Source: Pseudomonas fluorescens (GTDB taxonomy: Bacteria; Pseudomonadota; Gammaproteobacteria; Pseudomonadales; Pseudomonadaceae). From it: a stretch of DNA of 64,000 nt. Shown here piece by piece: positions 46,215-54,830 of the stretch. Position numbers and translations under genes: made by a program. The notes beneath the pieces were generated by a model. The model was given only the letters and a program-made list of their open reading frames with translations, had not been told where the DNA came from and made no database searches. Within the stretch, counting starts at the first letter, position 1; each line of letters begins with the position of its first letter. Where the stretch lies: positions 25,894-89,893 of the forward strand of contig NZ_CABVHQ010000021.1 of NCBI RefSeq assembly GCF_902497895.1, written 5' to 3'.

Positions 46215-46724
46215 ATGGACGGTTCACGCAAGGCGCTATTCGACGGGGTCGCCAAGACACTCGGTCACAACTTCGACGGCGAAATGCGCATCGGTGGCAA
46301 CTATGTGCCGGCGCTGCAAAACGGTGATGAGGTGTACGTCAGTGGCCAGATCCCGCGCATCGACAACACTGTCGTTGTGGTCGGCCGGGTGGGCGCGGAA
46401 GTCTCCCTGGAGCAGGCCAGACACGGGGCGAAAATCTGCACCCTGCGCGCATTGGCAATACTGGGACAGTTACTCGGTGACCTGGAGCGGATCAAGCAGG
46501 TCTTGCGCATCAATGTCTATGTCCAGAGCGCTGCGGACTTCACTCAACAAAGCGAAGTAGCAGATGCTGCGTCCGAAGTCCTCTATTCGATTTTTGCCGA
46601 CGCCGGCGTCCACACCCGAACGTCTGTGGGCGTTTATCAATTGCCGAAAAATGCCTCTGTTGAAGTCGACATGATTGTGGCGCTCGAACCGGCTGAAGCC
46701 CCTCATGAAGAAACCGAAGACTAG
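46215..46724 (+). CDS. RidA/YjgF family protein
   Basis: This 169-residue protein of the RidA (YER057c/YjgF) superfamily belongs to a group whose members deaminate reactive enamine/imine intermediates. The YjgF_endoribonuc-like form has GNYVPALQNGDEVYVSGQIP, EQARHGAKICTLRALAILG, QVLRINVYVQS and TRTSVGVYQLPKNASVEVD. The Arg in TRTSVGV fits the active-site position, though the subgroup is not archetypal RidA. ATG 46215 has AGGGAG 8-12 bases upstream. It is transcribed alone, after an AraC remnant. Confidence 0.9.
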   Translation: MDGSRKALFDGVAKTLGHNFDGEMRIGGNYVPALQNGDEVYVSGQIPRIDNTVVVVGRVGAEVSLEQARHGAKICTLRALAILGQLLGDLERIKQVLRINVYVQSAADFTQQSEVADAASEVLYSIFADAGVHTRTSVGVYQLPKNASVEVDMIVALEPAEAPHEETED

Positions 46725-46781
46725 GAGCTGGGCATAGCCCCTTGAGGTGTTGCTGATGGCCTCTTCGCGGGCTTGCTGGCC

Positions 46782-46916
46782 CCGTAGCAGCTGCCGAAGG
46801 CTGCGTTCGGCCGCGAAGCAGACGCAAATCCTGCTTGCACGGTTTGCCTGGAATATCGCAGCGCCTGATTTTACGACCGCTTCGCGGCCGAACGCAGCCT
46901 TTGGCAGCTGCTACGG
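46782..46916. repeat. Inverted repeat pair, REP/BIME-like
   Basis: Arms of about 38 bp (left 46782-46819 starting ccgtagcagctgccgaagg, right 46879-46916 its near-exact complement) flank about 60 bp. They resemble pseudomonad extragenic palindromes. They lie between convergent genes. Confidence 0.8.
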
Positions 46917-46959
46917 ACCGCGTAAAAGCTTAACGCTTCCACAGGAGGGGGTGATGCCC

Positions 46960-48273
46960 CTAGACACCTGCAGCCACTGCCTCACAGCCGACCCTGGGCA
47001 CCCGCGAACCAAAATACCCCGCGCTGGCGATCCCGACCGCGCCCATTACAGCGCTGTAGATCACGCAGATCCAAGGGCTCCAGGGCATCAACCCGATCAA
47101 CAGCAAGGGGGTGATGCTGGCCCATAGGGCGTACGCGATGTTGTAAGTGAAGGAGATCCCGGAGACGCGGATTCGCGCCGGGAACAGGCTGACCATCACC
47201 GACGGCACCGCGCCGACCACGCCACAGCTCAGGCCTGCTATTGCATAGGCCAGGCCCACCCAGCTGCCGCCAGCGATCAGGCAGCCATAGAGCACAGCAA
47301 TGCCCAGTGGCAGCAGCAGGCTGTAAAGCATGACCGTGCGCCAGGCACCGATCCGGTCGACGATCAGCCCGGCGAGTACGCAGCCGATGTTCAGGAACAC
47401 GATGCCCAGGCTGCTCAGGGCGAAGGTATGGCTGGCGCTCATGCCAAACGTTTTTTGCATCATGGTCGGGGTGATCACCACGAACACCACCACCGCCGAG
47501 GTCAACACGCAGGTGAGGATCATTGCCGGCCACATGGCCGGACGATGGTCACGCAGTACCGTACGCAGGGGCAGTTCGGCATCGGTTTCGCGGCGCGCCT
47601 GCATGGCCATGAACACCGGAGTTTCGCTCAGCCAGCGGCGCAACCAGACGCCAATCACGCCGAACACCCCGCCGAGCAGAAACGGATAGCGCCAGGCGTA
47701 ATCGAGGATTTCTGCTGGTGTATAGACCCGCGCCAGCACGGTCGCGGTCAATGCGCCGATCAGGTAGCCGAAAGTCAGCCCCGCCTGCAGAAAGCCCAGG
47801 GCATAACCGCGATGGCCACGGGGTGCATGCTCGGCGACGAACACCCAGGCACTCGGCACTTCACCGCCCACCGCGGCGCCTTGCAGCACCCGTAGCAGCA
47901 GCAACAGCAATGGCGCGAAATAACCGATCTGGGCATAGGTCGGCATGATCCCGATCAGCAGGCACGGCAGCGCCATCATCAGGATACTCAGGCTGAAGAC
48001 CTGCTTGCGCCCCAACTGGTCGGCAAAGTGCGCCATCAGGATTCCGCCCAGCGGCCGCGCCAGGTAGCCGGTGACAAATATTCCGAAACTTTGCAGCAAG
48101 CGCAGCCATTCGGGCATTTCCGGCGGGAAGAACAACTGACTGAGAGTCAGCGCGAAAAATACGAAAATGATGAAATCGTAGATTTCCAGCGCACCCCCCA
48201 GGGCCGCCAGCCCCAGTGTCTTGTAGTCAGACCGGGAGAATGGCGCCGGTCGTGAATCGGTAATGGCAGTCAT
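46960..48273 (-). CDS. MFS transporter, metabolite:H+ symporter type
   Basis: This 437-residue, 12-helix inner-membrane transporter is of the sugar/metabolite:H+ symporter (ProP/KgtP/NanT-like) class. The N-terminal GALEIYDFIIFVFFALTLSQ, RPLGGILMAHFADQLGRKQV, RVLQGAAVGGEVPSAWVFVA and EHAPRGHRGYALGFLQAG fit this family. ATG 48273 (MTAITDSR) is preferred over the 9-residue extension. The substrate, an organic acid or osmolyte, cannot be read. It diverges from atoE with 293 bp between. Confidence 0.9.
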   Translation of the reverse strand: MTAITDSRPAPFSRSDYKTLGLAALGGALEIYDFIIFVFFALTLSQLFFPPEMPEWLRLLQSFGIFVTGYLARPLGGILMAHFADQLGRKQVFSLSILMMALPCLLIGIMPTYAQIGYFAPLLLLLLRVLQGAAVGGEVPSAWVFVAEHAPRGHRGYALGFLQAGLTFGYLIGALTATVLARVYTPAEILDYAWRYPFLLGGVFGVIGVWLRRWLSETPVFMAMQARRETDAELPLRTVLRDHRPAMWPAMILTCVLTSAVVVFVVITPTMMQKTFGMSASHTFALSSLGIVFLNIGCVLAGLIVDRIGAWRTVMLYSLLLPLGIAVLYGCLIAGGSWVGLAYAIAGLSCGVVGAVPSVMVSLFPARIRVSGISFTYNIAYALWASITPLLLIGLMPWSPWICVIYSAVMGAVGIASAGYFGSRVPRVGCEAVAAGV

Positions 48274-48566
48274 AAACAAACTCTGAGTAGGCAGAACCAC
48301 GGCGCCAATGGTCTACGTAAATGCCCCAAGGGACAACCCGATCAGGTCTGAGGGTGGGTTTCCAGGTGTGTTCTGTGTGGTGACGCATGAATGCCAAAGC
48401 CAGAACCCCTATGCTAGAGCGCGTCAATCAGACAAAAGTCGATACAAAACTTCAAAACAGCTTCGGCAACCACAGACGGATTGTTTTACTGTTGGCGCCT
48501 GACCAAAAGAGCCACCACAGCTCTGTGGACACCCCAACAAACATAAAAAAATCTTGAGGTATTTCC

Positions 48567-49985
48567 GTGGCCGCTGATCTCGAAGATAGCCGCTCCGCCC
48601 GCTTTGCCCTGCGTTGCGCCAGTTTTGCCGAACGCTGGTTCCCCGACTCCTGGGTGTTTGCCGCACTGGCAATCATGATAGTCACCGTGGCAACCCTGTT
48701 CATGGGCGCGAAACCCACCGATGCCGCCAAGGCTTTTGGTGACGGCTTCTGGAGCCTGATCCCGTTCACCATGCAAATGGCCTTTGTGGTAATCGGCGGC
48801 TACGTGGTCGCCAGCTCGCCGCCTGCGGTGAAGCTGATCGACCGTCTGGCGCGGATCCCGAAAAACGGCCGTTCCGCGGTAGCCTGGGTGGCACTGATTT
48901 CCATGGTCGCATCGCTGCTGAACTGGGGCCTGTCACTGGTATTCGGTGGCTTGCTGGTACGTGCACTGGCCCGGCGCACCGATCTGCGCATGGACTACCG
49001 CGCCGCCGGCGCCGCCGCTTACCTCGGGCTGGGTGCGGTCTGGGCGCTGGGACTCTCGTCATCCGCCGCGCAGTTGCAGGCCAACCCGGCCAGCCTGCCG
49101 CCGTCGATTCTGGCGATCACCGGCATGATTCCCTTTACCGAAACCATCTTCCTCTGGCAGTCCGGCGTGCTGTTGCTGGCGTTGATCGTGGTCTCGCTGA
49201 TCATCGCCTACGCTACGGCCCCCGGCCCGGGTTCCGCCCGTGACGCCAAAGCCTGCGGTATCGACCCGAGCTTCAGCATGCCGGCCCCGCAACCGCGCAC
49301 CCGCCCGGGCGAATGGCTGGAATACAGCCCGTTGCTGACGATTATGCTGGTGCTGTTGGCGGCAGGCTGGTTGTTCCATGAGTTCTCGACCAAACCGGCG
49401 ATCAGCGCGATCTCCGGGCTGAACACCTACAACTTTCTGTTCCTGATGCTCGGCGCACTGCTGCACTGGCGTCCGCGCAGCTTCCTCGACGCAGTGGCCC
49501 GTGCGGTGCCCACCACCACCGGGGTGCTGATCCAGTTCCCGCTCTACGGTTCCATCGCGGCGCTGATGACGGTGGTCAAAGGCACGGATGGCCAGTCCCT
49601 GGCGCACCATATCTCGACCTTCTTCGTCCAGATCGCCTCCCACGACACCTACGCCCTGCTGATGGGCGTGTATTCGGCAATACTGGGATTCTTCATTCCG
49701 TCGGGCGGCGGCAAGTGGATCATCGAAGCGCCGTACGTAATGCAAGTCGCCAATGATCTGCAATACCACCTCGGCTGGGCCGTGCAGATCTACAACGCCG
49801 CCGAAGCCCTGCCCAACCTGATCAACCCGTTCTACATGCTGCCGCTGCTGGGCGTCCTGGGACTGAAAGCGCGGGACTTGATCGGCTTTTCCTTCGTGCA
49901 ATTGCTGGTGCATACACCACTGGTGCTGTTCCTGCTGTGGGCGCTGGGAACGACGCTGGTGTATGTGGCGCCGATGATTCCATAG
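48567..49985 (+). CDS. atoE: Short-chain fatty acid transporter (AtoE family)
   Basis: This 472-residue inner-membrane protein with about 11-12 hydrophobic segments belongs to the AtoE family, which imports short-chain fatty acids such as acetoacetate or butyrate. Marks are CASFAERWFPDSWVFAALAI, FGDGFWSLIPFTMQMAFVVI, NWGLSLVFGGLLVRALAR, and the conserved FIPSGGGKWIIEAPYVM. The start is GTG 48567 with GAGG about 9-12 bases upstream. It stands alone, without the atoDAB genes. Confidence 0.92.
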   Translation: MAADLEDSRSARFALRCASFAERWFPDSWVFAALAIMIVTVATLFMGAKPTDAAKAFGDGFWSLIPFTMQMAFVVIGGYVVASSPPAVKLIDRLARIPKNGRSAVAWVALISMVASLLNWGLSLVFGGLLVRALARRTDLRMDYRAAGAAAYLGLGAVWALGLSSSAAQLQANPASLPPSILAITGMIPFTETIFLWQSGVLLLALIVVSLIIAYATAPGPGSARDAKACGIDPSFSMPAPQPRTRPGEWLEYSPLLTIMLVLLAAGWLFHEFSTKPAISAISGLNTYNFLFLMLGALLHWRPRSFLDAVARAVPTTTGVLIQFPLYGSIAALMTVVKGTDGQSLAHHISTFFVQIASHDTYALLMGVYSAILGFFIPSGGGKWIIEAPYVMQVANDLQYHLGWAVQIYNAAEALPNLINPFYMLPLLGVLGLKARDLIGFSFVQLLVHTPLVLFLLWALGTTLVYVAPMIP

Positions 49986-50000
49986 CTCTTTTGGCCGCCA

Positions 50001-50100
50001 AAAGATCGCAGCCTGCGGCAGTTCCTACAGATTTTGCGTACACCCGATGATGTGCAGGTGTAGGTAATCGACGTAGGAGCTGCCGCAGGCTGCGATCTTC
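50001..50100. repeat. REP/BIME-like inverted repeat pair (family 'gtaggagctgccgcaggctgcgatc')
   Basis: The left arm, aaagatcgcagcctgcggca plus gttcctac, and the right arm, gtaggagctgccgcaggctg plus cgatctt, are in opposed orientation with 43 bp between. The same unit recurs at 53325-53414 and 59706-59810. Confidence 0.88.
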
Positions 50101-50224
50101 TGACGATATGGCCTGCGCCCCAGACGTCCTGAAAAGATTCTCCCCAACCCCCGCCTGCGTCACCCGCTACTCTCCCTGCACGGACACATCCCGGACAACC
50201 GGGACCCCCGACAAGGAGTCAAGC

Positions 50225-51397
50225 ATGATGCAATTCACTGGATTGCCCTTAGCCCTCGCCGCCCTCACCCTGAGTGCAACCGCATACGCCGACGTCGATC
50301 TGAAGTTGGGCAGCATCGAGCGAGTGACCCGGCTGTTTGCCTATCCCAATAACTGCGAGGTGATTTGCTTCCGCGACTGGACGCTTGAACAGACTGTCGA
50401 GCACTACCTGACCCAAAGTGTGCAACGCGATGGCTACAGTGCGGCGAAAGTCAGGGTCAAAACCGACAACGACCAGCTTTACGCGGCAATCAGCGGTGTA
50501 CCGAAGACTTATGAGAAACCACTGGCGGCGCTGCTGGATGCCGGAGATCTGGCCTACAACGGCGCGAGCAAACTGAATGCCGACGGCAAGTGGGCCTACA
50601 GCTGGTACCTGTTTCTACCCTTGGGGATGGCGCTGGAGAATCGCAAGAGTGTCGAATTGCTGCACTTCCCGCCGGATTACTCACTGACCCGTGCCCAGGA
50701 CTATCTGCAGTCCGCCACTACCGACCGCTGGGCCACGTTATTGACGGCCAATGGCATTCCGGCAGAGCAGACACCGGCCTACCAGACCATCATCGACATC
50801 GCGCCCATTGCCGCGCCGTCCAGCGCAGGCAAGGATCTGGAGGGTGTTTACGACTACTTCAAGGATTACCAGACCACCATGGTCAAGGAAGTCAGCCAGA
50901 CTGCCAGCGGCGCGACCTTGCCGATGGTCGCCTTCGGTGCGCCGGTGCGTAACTGGATCAAGCAGCAATATGGGGCAACTGTCAGTGTGCTGGGGCTGGC
51001 AGAGATCAGCCCGACCAAAGGAATGACAGTGCCGGTTCTGGGCTCCAATCACCCGAGCTATATCTGGTATGCCGCCAACCCGGAGAGTTATGACGGTGAT
51101 CAGGCCAAGGCCGATGCCGCCGGTTTGATCGTCATGGGCCAGGATTTGAGTGCCGCGTGCTGGCAGGCCGGCATGGGCAGCAAGCCTGGAAGCGATCCGA
51201 ATGTGCAGTTGCAAAGCTGTACGCAAACCTGGCAAGTCACTCAGAAAGATCAAACCTGCGAGCTGTTCTACACCTCGATCCGCAATCTGACAGCGGCGCA
51301 AGCTCAAGCCAAGTGCTCGACAACTCCGATCAAGTCTCAGCTGAGCCAGCTCAAGGCCCCCGCACCGGTAGCCTCGATCGACGCGCCACGACTGTAA
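50225..51397 (+). CDS. Secreted protein of unknown function
   Basis: This 390-residue protein has a clear signal peptide (MMQFTGLPLALAALTLSATA, cleavage near AYA-DVD). The mature part has Cys in paired positions (NNCEVICF near the N-terminus; SAACWQ, QSCTQ, QTCELF and AKCST near the C-terminus), suggesting disulfides in the periplasm or outside. I recognise no domain. ATG 50225 has AAGGAG 6-11 bases before it. It is monocistronic, between a REP pair and a hairpin at 51412-51439. Confidence 0.82.
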   Translation: MMQFTGLPLALAALTLSATAYADVDLKLGSIERVTRLFAYPNNCEVICFRDWTLEQTVEHYLTQSVQRDGYSAAKVRVKTDNDQLYAAISGVPKTYEKPLAALLDAGDLAYNGASKLNADGKWAYSWYLFLPLGMALENRKSVELLHFPPDYSLTRAQDYLQSATTDRWATLLTANGIPAEQTPAYQTIIDIAPIAAPSSAGKDLEGVYDYFKDYQTTMVKEVSQTASGATLPMVAFGAPVRNWIKQQYGATVSVLGLAEISPTKGMTVPVLGSNHPSYIWYAANPESYDGDQAKADAAGLIVMGQDLSAACWQAGMGSKPGSDPNVQLQSCTQTWQVTQKDQTCELFYTSIRNLTAAQAQAKCSTTPIKSQLSQLKAPAPVASIDAPRL

Positions 51398-51411
51398 AAC
51401 CAACCGCCCAG

Positions 51412-51439
51412 GCCTGCGCCAGCCGTTGCTGGCGCAGGC
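51412..51439. other. Perfect 12-bp hairpin after the secreted-protein gene
   Basis: The stem gcctgcgccagc / gctggcgcaggc closes on loop CGTT, 15 bp after the stop codon. No T-run follows, so it may be an mRNA-end stabiliser or Rho-linked rather than an intrinsic terminator. Confidence 0.7.
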
Positions 51440-51452
51440 TGGAGCGATATCG

Positions 51453-51470
51453 ACTGTCAGATCTGACAGT
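51453..51470. promoter_or_regulatory. 18-bp perfect palindrome, possible operator
   Basis: actgtcaga/tctgacagt is a perfect dyad in the 186-bp gap before the SET-domain gene. Its size and symmetry suit a dimeric regulator site. No regulator gene is adjacent. Confidence 0.45.
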
Positions 51471-51583
51471 AGACCCTTTCATTCATTTGCGAGACCCTTG
51501 AGGTAGACCCATTTGCTGCAGGGCAGGCAGGAAGCCAGCGCACCGCGGCTGCAGCACGAACCGACAAGGACCGTAAGCCGGCG

Positions 51584-52087
51584 ATGGAAAAACTCCGTAA
51601 AACATCCACCGACGGTCTCTATCCCTGCGATGAGTTATCCACCTTGCAGGGCTATCCCGCCAGGCGCAGCTTCAAGATTACCCACAGCGAACCCGGCAGC
51701 GCCGTTGTGGCATTGCTGGATGTGCAACGCAGACACCGGATCTGCAAGGTATCCGGACAGCTGCTATCTGCTCGCGGCCGGCATACCCGGCAGTTGATGC
51801 CCGGCATCCATGTCCACGATCCCTACTTCTGCGGTTTGTTGCCACACTCCTGCGATCCCAATGTCTTTCTCGACATGAGCGAGCTGTGGTTATGGTCGTT
51901 GAAGGATATTACCAAGGGCACGTTGCTGTGCATGGACTACGCCAGCACCGAAGACGAACTGTTCCATCAGTTCGCCTGCCGCTGCGGTTCAGCCGAATGC
52001 CGAGGCTGGATCACCGGCTACAATGAGCCGCCGAATGCCGATGGACAGCTGTTTTTGCAGCACTGGCACCGACACAGCCTCTGTTGA
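51584..52087 (+). CDS. SET-domain protein (putative protein-lysine methyltransferase)
   Basis: This is a 167-residue compact SET-domain protein. The core LLPHSCDPNVFLDMSELWLW matches the SET pseudoknot motif (NHSC.PN), and MDYASTEDELFHQFACRCGS matches the catalytic YxxxE/F region running into a post-SET Cys cluster (C.CGSAEC.G). Bacterial members methylate protein lysines, but no target is known for this one. The start is taken at 51584; no strong Shine-Dalgarno is visible there. It is separated by 5 bp from the convergent carbonic anhydrase gene. Confidence 0.85.
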   Translation: MEKLRKTSTDGLYPCDELSTLQGYPARRSFKITHSEPGSAVVALLDVQRRHRICKVSGQLLSARGRHTRQLMPGIHVHDPYFCGLLPHSCDPNVFLDMSELWLWSLKDITKGTLLCMDYASTEDELFHQFACRCGSAECRGWITGYNEPPNADGQLFLQHWHRHSLC

Positions 52088-52092
52088 TGAGG

Positions 52093-52737
52093 TCAAATCG
52101 CTCCGACCGGGCGCAAGCGATACTGTGGCGGCAGCTGTTCAAAGCCGCTGATGGTCGCGTTCAGGCTTTTCCAGCGACCATCCTTGATGCCATAAATGCA
52201 TCCGTGGATCGACAGGGCCTGCCCGCGATGCCAGGCGTTTTGCACGATGCTGGTGTGGCCGACATTGGCCACTTGCTGGATCACGTTCAGCTCGCAGAGA
52301 CGGTCGACCCGCTCTTCCTCCGTGGCCAGCAGAGCCAGTGGTTCACGGTGTTCGTAATAAAGGTCACGAATCGAGCGTAACCAGCCGTCGATCAGGCCCA
52401 GTTGACGATCCTGCATTGAGGCGCGCACTCCGCCACAGCCGTAGTGGCCGGTGACCAGGATATGTTTGACCTTGAGCACATCCACCGCGTACTGGATCAC
52501 CGACAGGCAGTTAAGGTCGGTATGCAGTACCACGTTGGCCACGTTACGGTGGACAAACAGGTCGCCAGGCAGCATGCCAACGATCTCGTTGGCCGGCACT
52601 CGCGCGTCCGAACAGCCGATCCACAGGTATTCCGGGGTCTGCTGGCGAGCCAGCTTGGCGAAAAACTCAGGATCTTCCTGCTTGATCGCATCGGCCCAGC
52701 GCTCGTTGTTATCAATCAGATCTTGTAGTTCGTTCAT
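52093..52737 (-). CDS. can: Beta-class carbonic anhydrase
   Basis: This 214-residue zinc enzyme interconverts CO2 and bicarbonate. The zinc ligands and catalytic pair are in YLWIGCSDARVPANEI (Cys, Asp/Arg) and TGHYGCGGVRA (His, Cys). DLFVHRNVANVV and SVIQYAVDVLKVKHILV flank them. ATG 52737 (MNELQDLI) is preferred over the 5-residue longer frame because GAGG lies about 10-13 bases upstream. From memory, the same gene next to an acidic protein and rimI is the P. aeruginosa order, so this is backbone. Confidence 0.95.
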   Translation of the reverse strand: MNELQDLIDNNERWADAIKQEDPEFFAKLARQQTPEYLWIGCSDARVPANEIVGMLPGDLFVHRNVANVVLHTDLNCLSVIQYAVDVLKVKHILVTGHYGCGGVRASMQDRQLGLIDGWLRSIRDLYYEHREPLALLATEEERVDRLCELNVIQQVANVGHTSIVQNAWHRGQALSIHGCIYGIKDGRWKSLNATISGFEQLPPQYRLRPVGAI

Positions 52738-52890
52738 GCTATGAAGCCTCAAGAATGATGCTCTGCTTTGACAGACGACCGCCGGTCGGGGTCACGCTCT
52801 GGGTGAAGATAGCGGAGCGAGGATAATACCGTGGAATCTTAAAGGGTAACGCCTGTCCACCCTATAGGACCTTTATTATGAGGAGTTGTC

Positions 52891-53295
52891 ATGACCGAAT
52901 CACGACGTCCCTACGGCGCGCCACAGCCGGAGGAGATCGACGACACCGAAGATCGCATGGGTTCGATGCAGGAACTGCATTTCGATGAAGACGAACCTCG
53001 TGACCGCATCGCCGAGTTGACACCTGACAGCGAGCGCCAGCAGGCCCCTGCGCCCAAGCGCGGCCATGAAGCCGGCATGACGGGTGCCTCGACAGCGGAT
53101 CATGAATCAACCGATGACGACCTCAACGCCGAAACCATGATCCTGGAAGACGGCGCGCGCGACGCCGATGAAGCTGGCGAAGACGAACCGGCCGACTGGG
53201 ACCTGAGCATCGTCGACGAAGATGACATCGGCGGTGGCAATGGCCTGGATGAAGCCGAAATGGCGGAGCGTGAACCTGTGGATGGCAATCGGTAG
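52891..53295 (+). CDS. Acidic, low-complexity protein
   Basis: This 134-residue, very acidic protein (many Asp/Glu, almost no aromatic residues) is probably largely disordered and cytoplasmic. Similar pseudomonad proteins at this position are, to my recollection, labelled 'PTS HPr-related', but I see no HPr fold signature or phosphorylatable His motif. ATG 52891 has AGGAG 9-13 bases upstream. A REP-like pair follows it. Confidence 0.75.
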   Translation: MTESRRPYGAPQPEEIDDTEDRMGSMQELHFDEDEPRDRIAELTPDSERQQAPAPKRGHEAGMTGASTADHESTDDDLNAETMILEDGARDADEAGEDEPADWDLSIVDEDDIGGGNGLDEAEMAEREPVDGNR

Positions 53296-53324
53296 CCCAC
53301 CGTTATCACTGGAAACACGCCCAA

Positions 53325-53414
53325 CCCGTAGGAGCTGCCGCAGGCTGCGATCTTTAGCGGGCTCGACAACCGTTATAACGTCAAAAGATCGCAGCCTTCG
53401 GCAGCTCCTACGGG
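53325..53414. repeat. REP/BIME-like inverted repeat pair
   Basis: cccgtaggagctgccgcagg begins the left arm and the right arm ends cagctcctacggg, with about 28 bp between arms. It is the same unit as at 50001-50100 and 59706-59810, lying between convergent genes. Confidence 0.88.
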
Positions 53415-53421
53415 AGGTGAT

Positions 53422-53877
53422 CTAGTCAACCAGGGTGCAGGCCATGACCACCGCATCCTCACGCCCGCCCACTGCCGGATAATAATCGCGTCGGCGGCCG
53501 ATTTCGTTGAAGCCATAACGCTCATACAGCTTGAACGCCGCGCGATTGCTGTCGCGAAGTTCCAGGAAGCATTCCCGGGCCTTCGCCTGGTAAGCCCGTG
53601 ACATCAAGTGCTCAAGCAGTTGCAAGCCGAGACCGCGCCCCTGGTTTTCCGGTTTGACCGTGATGTTCAGCAAATGCGCTTCATCCAGGATGATCTGGAC
53701 GACGCCGTGCCCCACCTGTTGCTCGCCTTCGAACATCAGCCAGATCTGGTACTTGCCCAGGCCATCGAGGAAAACCCCGCGGGTCCAGGGGTGGCTGAAA
53801 GCGGCGTATTCGATTTTCAGTACAGCCTCGAGATCCGCCTCGATCATGGGGCGGAACGATACAGCGTCACTCATCAT
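53422..53877 (-). CDS. rimI: Ribosomal protein S18-alanine N-acetyltransferase
   Basis: This 151-residue GNAT enzyme acetylates the N-terminal Ala of ribosomal protein S18. It has EYAAFSHPWTRGVFLDGL, the acetyl-CoA loop VKPENQGRGLGLQLLEHLM, and ECFLELRDSNRAAFKLYERY followed by GFNEIGRRRDYYPA. Its start overlaps the end of the upstream holD gene by 11 bp (or 8 bp from the second ATG), the same holD-rimI coupling as in E. coli. Confidence 0.95.
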   Translation of the reverse strand: MMSDAVSFRPMIEADLEAVLKIEYAAFSHPWTRGVFLDGLGKYQIWLMFEGEQQVGHGVVQIILDEAHLLNITVKPENQGRGLGLQLLEHLMSRAYQAKARECFLELRDSNRAAFKLYERYGFNEIGRRRDYYPAVGGREDAVVMACTLVD

Positions 53878-54652
53878 TACTTTTCCAGCGCGCCATCAGC
53901 CGACGCATGGCTTGCCAGATATCAGCCTTACGCTGTGGCTCTTCCATTAATAATTCCAGGCCCGGCAGCGCCCAGACCGAGCCCAGACCTTCGACCTGCA
54001 GTTCACGATTGTAGGATTCGGCGTTCGCTTCACCGGCAAAACGCACTGCCGGCAGACCGATCAGCCACAGGCAGACGCAGGGTGCGTCTTCCAGGCGTGC
54101 CGAAACAAAACCTTGCACAAAATCACGAGCCGCGTCCGGACCTTGGTCCATAGTGCCGCGCGTCAGCAACGGCCAACGCACCGGCTCGCCGACGATTTGC
54201 GGGCTGTCCGGCAGACCGGCGGCGCGCAGCATGTCTTTGAGCAGCAAATAGGCCGGATCGCGGGTCTGGAAGGCTTCGCCTGTGGGTAACTCCACCAGCA
54301 GCAGACAAGCACCCGCGCGCAGCAGTTGCAAGGCGAAACGCGGTGGCGGCACGTGCGGCGCCCTGGCCACCGGGGCAGACGCCTCTTGGGCCTGGACCGC
54401 GGGTTTGCTCGCACTGGTCGGCCTTGGCACTTCGATCTTCGTCCGCTCGACCGGCCTGGCCATAGGCTCGGCGGCGACTTTCACCACTGGAACTGACGCA
54501 ACCGGAGCAGGCACAACCGCCTCGACCAGCGGCTCAGGCATTACCAGCAGCTCCGGGCGCGACGGCGCGGCAAACGGCAATTCGGTGCGCGGCAGCCAGT
54601 TGACCACCTGCATGGCAGTCAAATAAGCGCGGCGACGGGACTCGATAAGCAA
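53867..54652 (-). CDS. holD: DNA polymerase III psi subunit, pseudomonad large form
   Basis: Psi bridges the clamp loader to chi and SSB at the replication fork. This 261-residue protein is about twice the E. coli length. The N-terminal ESRRRAYLTAMQVVNWLPRT lines up with the E. coli start SRRDWQLQQLGITQW, and the C-terminal QRKADIWQAMRRLMARW lines up with its ARAALWQQI segment. Between them lies a Pro/Ala/Val-rich linker (about residues 40-100). The gene overlaps rimI as in E. coli. I recall a published cryptic psi subunit in P. aeruginosa beside rimI. The start appears to be TTG 54652. Such proteins are sometimes mislabelled TonB-like because of the linker. Confidence 0.82.
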   Translation of the reverse strand: MLIESRRRAYLTAMQVVNWLPRTELPFAAPSRPELLVMPEPLVEAVVPAPVASVPVVKVAAEPMARPVERTKIEVPRPTSASKPAVQAQEASAPVARAPHVPPPRFALQLLRAGACLLLVELPTGEAFQTRDPAYLLLKDMLRAAGLPDSPQIVGEPVRWPLLTRGTMDQGPDAARDFVQGFVSARLEDAPCVCLWLIGLPAVRFAGEANAESYNRELQVEGLGSVWALPGLELLMEEPQRKADIWQAMRRLMARWKSNDE

Positions 54653-54830
54653 AGGTCGGCCACTTGTGGATAACTAAAGAGGGGGGATTCTACCGCCCTT
54701 CGCCCAAGATCGCCCGCCGTTGATCGATAGAAAATCACCAGGAAATCTCATCAAGAGACCGGGGGTGAATCGCAGACTCTGCGATGCAGTACAATCGCGG
54801 CTTTTAATCGTCAACCAGCCGGCCTCTCCG

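Noticed and set aside
53867..54652. TonB-like energy transducer
   Set aside because: The Pro-rich stretch is only a linker. There is no N-terminal membrane helix and no TonB C-terminal domain, and both ends fit HolD.
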